From positions 927-13,018 of the forward strand of contig DCTJ01000073.1 of the NCBI GenBank assembly GCA_002329545.1: 12,092 bases of DNA, read 5' to 3'. How positions within the stretch are numbered: the first letter of the stretch is position 1; every line of letters begins with the position of its first letter. Position numbers and translations under genes: made by a program. This document shows positions 6,012 through 12,092 of this stretch, in pieces. The notes below the pieces were generated by a model. The model saw nothing but the letters and a program-made list of their open reading frames with translations. It ran no database searches and was not told the origin of the DNA. Source of the stretch: Candidatus Omnitrophica bacterium UBA1443. Its GTDB lineage: Bacteria; Omnitrophota; Omnitrophia; Omnitrophales; Aquincolibacteriaceae.

Positions 6012-7655
6012 ATGACCTCTCGAGCTTATTCTCCCGTCTTTCAAAAACTCCTCGAAAAGCGCGGTTTGACCGATCCGCGGGCCATTGAATCTTTTTTACA
6101 TCCCGACCTCTCGCGTCTCCACGACCCTTTTCTCATGAAAAACATGCGGGAAGTCAAGGCGCGCCTTGAAACGGCGATCCACGACAAAGAAAAAATCCTG
6201 ATCCACGGGGACTATGATGCCGACGGCGTTACGGGCGTCGCGGTGATGGTGAAGATGCTTGAAAAACTTGGCGGTGATTTTATCACGTTCCTTCCGGAGC
6301 GTGAGCGTGACGGCTACGGCGTCAGTGAGGAAGCGATCCGGAAGGCGCATCAGGAAAATGTGAGACTGCTTGTCACGATTGACTGCGGGATTACGGCCAG
6401 GGAAGAGATCCGGCTTGCCCGGAGTCTCGGTATCGAGGTTATTGTGATTGACCATCACCGTTTGCCGGCAGATGACCTTCCCGACACAAATTTCATTTTG
6501 AATCCTTTGCAGGAAGATTGTCCTTACCCTTTCAAGGATCTCTCCGCGGCGGGGCTTGTTTTCAAATTGGCGCAAAGCATGATCGGAGAATCGGCCGCGG
6601 AATGGCTGGATCTCGTGGCGATATCAACGATCAGCGATATCGCGCCGCTTCGGGGTGAAAATCGAACGCTGGCAAAATTCGGGCTTCAGGCGCTCGGCGA
6701 ACGGAAAAACGTCGGGATTCAGTGTCTTGCCGAAATCGCGAAACTCAAAAGTGTCAAGATTGATACGGGCCACGTCGGGTTTGTCCTGGGGCCCAGGATT
6801 AACGCGGCGGGGCGGATGAGTTCCCCTGACACGGCGCTCCGTCTTTTACTTACCCCGTCGAAACGGGAGGCCGCCAGTCTTGCCAATATCCTGAATGAAG
6901 AAAACAAAGCGCGCCAGCGGCAGGAAAGAGAGATTACCCGGGAAGCGATCGCGAAGGTGGAACGGACGGTCAATTTTAACAAAGAGCGGGTCATTGTCGT
7001 GGACGGGCGGGAATGGCATCAGGGAGTGATCGGGATTGTGGCATCGAGGCTTGTTGAAAAGTATGAACGTCCCGCGATTGTCATTTCGGTGGCGGGCGGT
7101 GTCGGAAAGGGGTCCGGACGGTCGATTAAGGGGTTTCATCTTTTTAACGCGCTACGATCTTGCGCGGGGAAGTTGGAAGAATTTGGCGGGCACGAACAGG
7201 CGGCGGGGCTTTCCATTCTGGAAAAAAATATTGATGGGTTCAGAAAATCGATCAATGAATATGCTTTTGCCAACTTCGATCCGGCGATCATGGTCAAGGC
7301 GGTGCCGATCGACCTTGAAATTGGATTGAAGGACTTGACCTCCGTGTTTATACGGGAACTGGAGCTGATGGAACCGTTCGGAGCGGGGAACCCGCGTCCC
7401 GTATTTCTTACGCGACGACTTCAGGTCAAATCGGGGCCGCGTAAAGTTTACGGAGAAACTTATGAAGTGGTGGTTTCGGGAGAAGGGGTGAATTATTCGG
7501 CCCGGATTAACGAGAAAATAATGTACCGTCTGGCTGCCGGGCGTCCAGAAATGAAATACGATCTGGCGTATTCGGTCAGAACCAGGGTCTGGGACGGAAT
7601 AGAGACACTGAGCCTTGATGCGAAAGAAATGAAGGAATCGCCAGACCGGAACTAA
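6012..7655 (+). CDS. recJ: Single-stranded-DNA-specific 5'-3' exonuclease RecJ
   Basis: RecJ degrades single-stranded DNA 5' to 3' in the RecF recombination pathway and in mismatch and base-excision repair. The 547 residues contain the DHH phosphoesterase motifs in order: HGDYDADG at 65-72 (Asp67, 69 and 71), VTIDCG at 121-126, the signature DHH at 147-149, and ISDIAPL around Asp209. PRINAAGR follows at 261-268. The DHHA1 part has GSGRSIKGF at 367-375 and GGHEQAAG at 392-399, then an OB-like C-terminal domain with EPFGAGNPRPVF. It is slightly shorter than the E. coli protein (577), mainly at the N-terminus. The ATG at 6012 follows the heptamer hairpin closely and has only a weak GAAG ahead of it. 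Its last four bases overlap the 3' end of rpmB on the other strand. Confidence 0.96.
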   Translation: MTSRAYSPVFQKLLEKRGLTDPRAIESFLHPDLSRLHDPFLMKNMREVKARLETAIHDKEKILIHGDYDADGVTGVAVMVKMLEKLGGDFITFLPERERDGYGVSEEAIRKAHQENVRLLVTIDCGITAREEIRLARSLGIEVIVIDHHRLPADDLPDTNFILNPLQEDCPYPFKDLSAAGLVFKLAQSMIGESAAEWLDLVAISTISDIAPLRGENRTLAKFGLQALGERKNVGIQCLAEIAKLKSVKIDTGHVGFVLGPRINAAGRMSSPDTALRLLLTPSKREAASLANILNEENKARQRQEREITREAIAKVERTVNFNKERVIVVDGREWHQGVIGIVASRLVEKYERPAIVISVAGGVGKGSGRSIKGFHLFNALRSCAGKLEEFGGHEQAAGLSILEKNIDGFRKSINEYAFANFDPAIMVKAVPIDLEIGLKDLTSVFIRELELMEPFGAGNPRPVFLTRRLQVKSGPRKVYGETYEVVVSGEGVNYSARINEKIMYRLAAGRPEMKYDLAYSVRTRVWDGIETLSLDAKEMKESPDRN

Positions 7656-7915
7656 CCGGCGGCTTGAGTTTCCGTTTTTTTTCGGACCGGCGCTTTGGTG
7701 ACTTTGCCGGACTGAAGACAGCTCGCGCAGACATTAACCCGCCGTATCGTCCCGTTCGGGAACCGGATCTTGACCTTCTGAAGGTTCGGCATGAACCGAC
7801 GGCGCGTAATGCCCGTGGTTTTTAAACCGATCCCCCCGGTCTTTTTCGAAAGACCCCGGCGAGCGATAGAATTTCCCACTAAAGGTTTTTTGTCGCAGAT
7901 CACGCAGATTTTCAT
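7652..7915 (-). CDS. rpmB: Large ribosomal subunit protein bL28
   Basis: This is an 87-residue ribosomal protein of the 50S subunit. MKICVICDKKPLVGN at the start and GITRRRFMPNLQKVKI around 35-50 are typical of bL28. Cys4, Cys7, Cys63 and Cys66 form two CxxC pairs, so this is the zinc-ribbon (C+) form. It is the only minus-strand gene in the window. Its TAG stop (7652-7654) overlaps the recJ stop, giving tail-to-tail convergent genes with no room for a terminator between them. No Shine-Dalgarno sequence precedes the ATG; instead a consensus -10 box lies just 9 bases upstream. The C-terminal tail (APVRKKTETQAAG) is basic and probably disordered. Confidence 0.95.
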   Translation of the reverse strand: MKICVICDKKPLVGNSIARRGLSKKTGGIGLKTTGITRRRFMPNLQKVKIRFPNGTIRRVNVCASCLQSGKVTKAPVRKKTETQAAG

Positions 7916-7924
7916 AGAGGCGGT

Positions 7925-7952
7925 ATTATAGTGAGCAGTTGCTACTTGGCAA
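7925..7952 (-). promoter_or_regulatory. Putative sigma70-type promoter of rpmB, near-leaderless
   Basis: On the minus strand, TTGCCA (7952 down to 7947), a 16-base spacer and a perfect TATAAT (7930 down to 7925) form a near-consensus promoter pointing at rpmB. Transcription would start around 7918, only a few bases before the ATG at 7915. The message would therefore be leaderless or almost so, consistent with the missing ribosome-binding site. The -35 box overlaps that of the opposing promoter. Confidence 0.6.
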
Positions 7953-7974
7953 GCTGTTTTTTCTGATATATACT
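7946..7974 (+). promoter_or_regulatory. Putative sigma70-type promoter of the CBM48-glgA pair
   Basis: TTGGCA at 7946-7951, a 17-base spacer and TATACT at 7969-7974 make a good housekeeping-type promoter. It points right and would give a leader of roughly 75 bases before the ATG at 8055. Its -35 box lies in CTTGGCAAG (7945-7953), a near-palindrome that also provides the rpmB -35 box on the other strand. Confidence 0.55.
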
Positions 7975-8041
7975 CCTCGCACTTCCGGTACTGCTAATTT
8001 TTCAGAACCCGGTTTAACCAATCTCCCTACGTAAAAAAAGG

Positions 8042-8047
8042 AAGGAG
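8042..8047 (+). promoter_or_regulatory. Strong ribosome-binding site of the CBM48 gene
   Basis: AAGGAG lies seven bases before the ATG at 8055. It is preceded by a run of A, and G-rich bases flank it (GGAAGGAG at 8040-8047). This is the strongest Shine-Dalgarno match in the window and suggests that the small glycogen-binding protein is made in quantity. glgA behind it starts with GTG and has no evident site. Confidence 0.75.
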
Positions 8048-8054
8048 TTCTCTC

Positions 8055-8375
8055 ATGGCCCGAGCAATCAAAAAAACGACTAAGACGACTAAAACGGCAA
8101 AAACAGTAGCGACTTCAGAGAAAGCGATCGAATTCAAGTTTTTTGCCCCCCAGGCGAAGAGCGTTTGCGTGGGTGGTAATTTCAACGGCTGGAAGGCGGA
8201 AAAAACGCCCATGAAAAAGGACGCTAACGGTAACTGGAAAACTTCCGTTATCCTTCGCGCGGGACGTCACGAATACCGTTACCTGGTGGACGGGAATTGG
8301 CAAAACGCCCAGGAACCGGTCGAGTGTATTCCGAACGCCTTCGGTAGCTGGAACTGCGTGATCGAAGTTCGATAA
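8055..8375 (+). CDS. Small stand-alone glycogen-binding (CBM48/AMPK-GBD-like) protein with basic tail
   Basis: This 106-residue protein is mostly one carbohydrate-binding module of the CBM48/AMPK glycogen-binding type. It shows FKFFAPQAKSVCVGGNFNGW (27-46), GNWKTSV (59-65) and an HEYRYLVDGNW strand (72-82). These give the usual beta-sandwich pattern, with Trp46, Trp61 and Trp82 as candidate sugar contacts. No catalytic domain is attached. Residues 1-20 are a Lys/Thr-rich tail (KKTTKTTKTAKT), probably disordered and basic. The gene stands 32 bases ahead of glgA, on the same strand and probably in the same message. An inferred role is to bind glycogen, or to hold the synthase on the polymer. 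The fold assignment is good; the partner role is inference. Confidence 0.85.
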   Translation: MARAIKKTTKTTKTAKTVATSEKAIEFKFFAPQAKSVCVGGNFNGWKAEKTPMKKDANGNWKTSVILRAGRHEYRYLVDGNWQNAQEPVECIPNAFGSWNCVIEVR

Positions 8376-8407
8376 GCGTCATCAAGACCGCCGACTAAAC
8401 CACTTTC

Positions 8408-9877
8408 GTGAAAATTCTCTTTGTTACCTCCGAAATGTCCCCGTTTGCCAAGACGGGGGGGTTGGGTGAGACTGTCTCCGCGCTGGCTTCCGCTGTTTGC
8501 GGCAAGGGACACGAGGTCTCTGTTTTCATGCCCCGGTATCGTTGTATCGATATCCAGAAGTGGGGGCTTGAGATCGAGATCAACTATTTCGAAGTGATTA
8601 TCGGGAACACCCTCGAGGCCACCCGGGTTTTTTCCAAAAAACTCGATGATGGTGTCAAAGTCTACTTTATCGAACATCCCGACTACTTTCAGCGCGACGA
8701 TCTCTACGGAACTCCGGTCGGGGATTACCAGGATAACGACAGGCGGTTCACCTATTTTCAGCGGGCGACGCTGAAGGCGATCGAGTACCTCAAATTGCGG
8801 CCGGAGGTGATTCATTGCCACGACTGGCAGACGGGATTGATTCCGGTGTATCTCAAGGCGGTCGAGACGAAGTACGCGCCCTTTCGTAAGGCAAAAAGTA
8901 TTTTGACGGTTCACGATTTCGGATTTCAGGGGAATTTCCCGCCAGACTCTTTTCCTTCGACCGGACTGGGTTGGGAATATTACAAATCGGATCTTCTTGA
9001 GTTTTACAGCAAATTTAGTTTTCTCAAAGGCGGTCTTGTTTTTGCCGATGAAGTCGTGACGGTGTCGGAACATTACAGCCGGGAAGTTCAGACGAAAGAA
9101 TTTGGCTCCGGTATGGAGGGCGTTCTCGCGGCCAGGAAGGACACGGTCACGGGGATTTTAAACGGACTGGACGTTGACGCGTGGGATCCGTCAAAGGATC
9201 GGGACATCGAATCCCGTTACAGTATGACGACCCTCTCCAAAAGAAGGGCCAATAAAACGCTGATCCAGAAGGAGCACGGGTTCGCGGTTGATCACGAGGT
9301 TCCGCTGATCGGGCTAGTGTCCTACCTGTCGACCCAAAAGGGCCTTGATATTTTGATCCCCGCGTTTGAAATGTTCGCGGATATGAACATACAGGTCGTT
9401 TTACTCGGGACGGGCGAAGAGTTGTATCACCAGGTTCTTCGTGATCTCGCGAAACGGAACAAGGCCTGGCTCGGCGTTCATATTCTTTTCGACCTGAAAA
9501 TGGCACGGCAATTTTACGCCGGTTGCGACATGATGTTTTTTCCGTCCCACCATGAGCCGAGCAGTTTGGGGCATCTGATCGCGTGTCGTTACGGCGCCAT
9601 ACCAGTGGCGCACGCCACCGGTTGTTTGGCGGACGCGATCCAGCCTTTTGACCTAACAACCGGCACGGGAAACGGTTTTCTCTTCGAGAAGGATACGACC
9701 GAATCGCTGGTGGACGCGGTGAAACGTGCCGTGTCGGTTTTTAAAAAAGAGAAGTTGTGGAAAGCCCTTGTCAAAAACGCGATGGGAATGGATTTTTCGT
9801 GGTCGGCGACGGCGGAACAATATATTCAGCTTTACGAGACGGTGAAACGCCGTACCGTCAAGGTAGCCAAGGTCTGA
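8408..9877 (+). CDS. glgA: Glycogen/starch synthase, GT5 family, with divergent active-site motifs
   Basis: GlgA extends alpha-1,4-glucan chains from ADP- or UDP-glucose. The 489 residues show the GT-B layout. The N-terminal domain has MKILFVTSEMSPFAKTGGLGE (1-21, with Lys15), a CHDWQTGL block (137-144) and EFGSGMEGVL (231-240). ILNGLDVDAWDPSKD (250-264) leads into the C-terminal domain. Several usual residues are changed. SRLTxQKG reads SYLSTQKG, so the expected Arg is Tyr306, although Lys311 remains. EPCGL reads EPSSL with Glu383 kept, and the RRTGGL block reads AHATGCL. The start is GTG, chosen because MKILFVTSE is the canonical N-terminus; no ribosome-binding site is visible, so translational coupling to the CBM48 gene 32 bases upstream is likely. 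Family is clear; efficiency and donor sugar are open. Confidence 0.9.
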   Translation: MKILFVTSEMSPFAKTGGLGETVSALASAVCGKGHEVSVFMPRYRCIDIQKWGLEIEINYFEVIIGNTLEATRVFSKKLDDGVKVYFIEHPDYFQRDDLYGTPVGDYQDNDRRFTYFQRATLKAIEYLKLRPEVIHCHDWQTGLIPVYLKAVETKYAPFRKAKSILTVHDFGFQGNFPPDSFPSTGLGWEYYKSDLLEFYSKFSFLKGGLVFADEVVTVSEHYSREVQTKEFGSGMEGVLAARKDTVTGILNGLDVDAWDPSKDRDIESRYSMTTLSKRRANKTLIQKEHGFAVDHEVPLIGLVSYLSTQKGLDILIPAFEMFADMNIQVVLLGTGEELYHQVLRDLAKRNKAWLGVHILFDLKMARQFYAGCDMMFFPSHHEPSSLGHLIACRYGAIPVAHATGCLADAIQPFDLTTGTGNGFLFEKDTTESLVDAVKRAVSVFKKEKLWKALVKNAMGMDFSWSATAEQYIQLYETVKRRTVKVAKV

Positions 9878-9983
9878 TTTCTCAAAGAACGTTCCTTCCT
9901 TGAAACTGGTTCAGCTTTGGGCTGTTATGGTTGAGAAGGCGATTTTTACTTAAAAAGTTCACCTACAATAGGAGATCATAAAA

Positions 9984-11063
9984 ATGAAAACATACAAGAT
10001 AGCCGTACTCCCCGGAGACGGAACGGGTGGCGAGGTGGTGCGCGAAGGCAATAAGGTCTTGTCGGCCGCCGCGGAAAAGTTCGGGTTTAAACTGGATCGG
10101 CAGGAATACGATCTTGGCGGGGAACGTTACAAGCGAACCGGTGAAGTGCTTCCCGACAGCGTGCTTGAGGAGCTTCGCGGGTTTCAGGCGATTTACCTTG
10201 GCGCGGTCGGACATCCGGACGTGAAACCCGGTATTCTCGAAAAAGGGCTTTTGTTGAAACTTCGTTTTGAGCTGGAACAGTACATTAATCTTCGTCCCAT
10301 CAAGCTTTTCCCGGGAGTGGAGTGTCCTCTGAAAGGCAAAGGCCCCGAAGAGATTGATTTCGTGGTGGTGCGCGAAAATAACGAGGGACTTTATGTCGGA
10401 GAAGGTGAATTTATCAATAAAGGAACCCCGGACGAAGTCGCGGTCCAGGTGAGCCGCAATACCCGGAAGGGCGTCGAGAGATGTTTGCGGTACGCGTTTG
10501 AATACACGCGCAAACGCAATTCCAGGAAAAAGACGCTCACGCTTTGCGGCAAGACTAACGTTTTGACGTACGCGTTCGATCTTTGGGACCGGGTTTTTCA
10601 TGAAATTGGAGCCAAGGATTATCCGGACGTGAAACGGGATTACGCGCACGTGGACGCCACGTGCATGTGGATGGTCAAAAATCCGGAATGGTTCGACGTG
10701 ATCGTGACCGACAATATGTTTGGCGATATTATCACGGATCTTGGCGCGATGATTCAGGGAGGGATGGGGATCGCCGCGGGCGGCAACATCAATCCCAAAG
10801 GAGTCTCCATGTTCGAACCAATCGGCGGATCCGCGCCCAAATACACCGGCAAGAATGTTATCAATCCGCTGGCGGCGATTTGCGCGGGGCAGATGCTACT
10901 GGAACATCTAGGCGAAGAAGCGGCCGCCAGAGCGATCGAGGATTCCGTCAAGTGGGTTACCGCGAAGAAACTCAAGAGTCTCGCGGCCGGGAAAATGGGT
11001 TATTCCACGACCGAAGTCGGAGATTTGGTGGCCAAGGGACTGGATCCCCAAAATCGGTCTTAA
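9984..11063 (+). CDS. leuB: 3-isopropylmalate dehydrogenase-type enzyme (isocitrate/isopropylmalate dehydrogenase family)
   Basis: LeuB oxidatively decarboxylates 3-isopropylmalate to 2-oxoisocaproate in leucine synthesis. The 359 residues contain [11 protein letters not shown] at 9-19, the substrate loop EKGLLLKLR at 86-94 followed by [20 protein letters not shown] at 129-137, and GKTNVL at 189-194. The metal-binding stretch is [12 protein letters not shown] at 241-252 (Asp248 and Asp252). The E-x-G-L-L pattern in the substrate loop favours isopropylmalate over isocitrate, though the loop is one residue longer than in Thermus. The cofactor loop reads [15 protein letters not shown] (281-295), with Lys286-Tyr287 where NAD-dependent LeuB usually has Asp-Ile. 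AGGAG at 9970-9974 fixes the start. With asd 30 bases downstream it forms an amino-acid operon. An alternative is another beta-decarboxylating dehydrogenase of the same family. Confidence 0.85.
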   Translation: MKTYKIAVLPGDGTGGEVVREGNKVLSAAAEKFGFKLDRQEYDLGGERYKRTGEVLPDSVLEELRGFQAIYLGAVGHPDVKPGILEKGLLLKLRFELEQYINLRPIKLFPGVECPLKGKGPEEIDFVVVRENNEGLYVGEGEFINKGTPDEVAVQVSRNTRKGVERCLRYAFEYTRKRNSRKKTLTLCGKTNVLTYAFDLWDRVFHEIGAKDYPDVKRDYAHVDATCMWMVKNPEWFDVIVTDNMFGDIITDLGAMIQGGMGIAAGGNINPKGVSMFEPIGGSAPKYTGKNVINPLAAICAGQMLLEHLGEEAAARAIEDSVKWVTAKKLKSLAAGKMGYSTTEVGDLVAKGLDPQNRS

Positions 11064-11093
11064 AATCCTAATGACAAAAAGGAGATTTGAAAC

Positions 11094-12092
11094 GTGAGAA
11101 AGCTGAATGTTGCGATCCTCGGTGTGACTGGCGCGGTGGGCCAGGAAATTTTGAATATTCTTGAAGAACGGAAATTTCCGTTCGCGTCTCTCAAAATGCT
11201 GGCCTCGGGACGTTCCGCGGGCAAAGATCTTCAGTTTATGGGACAAACTTACAGGGTCGAGGAGGCGACGCCAGATTCCTTTAAAGGGATTGACCTCGTG
11301 CTTTCCAGCGCCGGAGGTTCGATTTCCCGGGCCCTCGCGCCGCACGCCGTCAAGGCCGGAGCGGTGGTGGTAGATAATACCAGCGCGTTTCGCATGGATC
11401 CCGAGGTCCCTCTCGTGGTGCCGGAGATTAATCCCGAAGACATCGCCAAACACAAGGGGATCATCGCGAATCCGAACTGTTCTACCATTATCATGCTGGT
11501 CCCGCTTTTTCCGATCCACAAGGTCGCGAAAATTAGACGTATCATTGCCGCGACGTACCAGTCCGCGAGCGGCGCCGGAGCGAAGGCCATGGAAGAACTC
11601 CGGACCCAGGCGCAGGATTTCCTTGCCGGGGAAAAGGTGGTTCCGCAGGTGCTTCCTCATCCGATCGCGTTTAATGTTTTTTCCCATAACTCGAAAATCG
11701 GTCCCGATGGGTGCTGTGAGGAAGAAACCAAGATGGTGAACGAGACGAAAAAGATTTTTCATGATGATTCGGTCCAGGTGACGGCCACCTGTGTCCGCGT
11801 GCCGGTGTTCCGGGCGCATTCCGAAGCTCTCTTTATTGAAACTGAAAAACCCGTGACGGCGGATGAAGCGCGGGAACTGCTCGCGAAGGCTCCCGGGGTC
11901 AAGGTTGTCGATGACCGGGAGAAAAATTATTTTCCGATGCCCCTTGAAACAACGGGGCAGGACGACATTTTTGTCGGACGGATCCGCACGGACCCGACGG
12001 TTCGGAATGGTCTCGCGATGTTTGTTTCGGGGGACCAGATTCGCAAAGGCGCCGCGACGAATACGGTGCAGATCGCGGAGTTCCTTGTAAAA
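11094..12092 (+). CDS. asd: Aspartate-semialdehyde dehydrogenase, 3' end cut by window edge
   Basis: Asd reduces aspartyl-4-phosphate to aspartate semialdehyde, the branch point to lysine/diaminopimelate, threonine and methionine. The frame starts at GTG 11094, nine bases behind AGGAG (11080-11084), the same spacing as in leuB. It stays open for 333 codons to the last base, so only a few residues and the stop can be missing. The N-terminus reads VAILGVTGAVGQE (residues 6-18), the NADP-binding glycine turn. PNCSTI contains the catalytic Cys129. SASGAGAKAMEEL follows, and RVPVFRAHSEA carries the acid/base His242. The last has Ala where Gly-His-Ser-Glu is usual. No in-frame ATG start fits as well. 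It lies 30 bases after leuB. Confidence 0.95.
   Translation, partial: MRKLNVAILGVTGAVGQEILNILEERKFPFASLKMLASGRSAGKDLQFMGQTYRVEEATPDSFKGIDLVLSSAGGSISRALAPHAVKAGAVVVDNTSAFRMDPEVPLVVPEINPEDIAKHKGIIANPNCSTIIMLVPLFPIHKVAKIRRIIAATYQSASGAGAKAMEELRTQAQDFLAGEKVVPQVLPHPIAFNVFSHNSKIGPDGCCEEETKMVNETKKIFHDDSVQVTATCVRVPVFRAHSEALFIETEKPVTADEARELLAKAPGVKVVDDREKNYFPMPLETTGQDDIFVGRIRTDPTVRNGLAMFVSGDQIRKGAATNTVQIAEFLVK

Noticed and set aside
8370..8376. A single CGATAAG heptamer at the end of the CBM48 gene
   Set aside because: It is one isolated copy formed by an Arg codon and the stop, with no neighbours in phase; chance match.
9929..9969. Promoter for leuB from TTGAGA and TACAAT
   Set aside because: The spacer is 27 bases, far too long, and no alternative -35 box fits well.

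Overview
The window reads as a bacterial chromosome segment of moderate GC. It is almost fully coding, with most genes on the + strand. The order queA - tgt - yajC - fused secDF - recJ, followed by rpmB, a glycogen-synthase pair and leuB - asd, suggests an uncultured Gram-negative-type lineage. My best guess is Candidatus Omnitrophota or a relative. That is inferred from gene order and style only; no rRNA is present to confirm it.

Layout. Bases 1-493 hold the 3' part of a LOG/lysine-decarboxylase-like nucleotide-binding protein. Bases 530-5929 are a tRNA-modification and secretion block. queA and tgt make the queuosine modification, and yajC and secDF form the accessory part of the Sec translocon. 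Two decayed accessory genes interrupt this block. One is a short nonsense-ridden remnant between queA and tgt. The other is a four-helix-bundle (S23/IVS-protein-like) pseudogene between yajC and secDF. recJ follows secDF and meets the opposite-strand rpmB tail to tail, with a 4-base overlap. From 7916 on, a compact divergent promoter region drives rpmB leftward and a small CBM48-type glycogen-binding protein plus a GT5 glycogen synthase rightward. The window closes with leuB and an almost complete asd (leucine, and lysine/threonine/methionine synthesis), which looks like an amino-acid operon running off the right edge.

The most unusual structure is a family of 7-base repeats, consensus CGNTAAG and its complement CTTANCG. 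At 5924-6000, between secDF and recJ, runs of these heptamers face each other across a seven-T loop and can form a long hairpin. The same heptamers bracket the four-helix-bundle pseudogene. The left arm ends on the base just before its ATG, and the right arm supplies its last codons and stop. The two places look like a gene-bearing and an empty copy of the same small repeat unit, both next to secDF. The S23 protein family is known from stem-loop intervening sequences in 23S rRNA, so a stem-loop element carrying such a gene at an intergenic site deserves a comparative look.

Other points: rpmB and the CBM48-glgA pair appear to have opposing promoters whose -35 boxes overlap in one 9-base near-palindrome. 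The rpmB transcript would be nearly leaderless. The glycogen synthase lacks several usual active-site-motif residues. The LeuB homologue has an isocitrate-dehydrogenase-like Lys-Tyr pair at the cofactor-specificity site.
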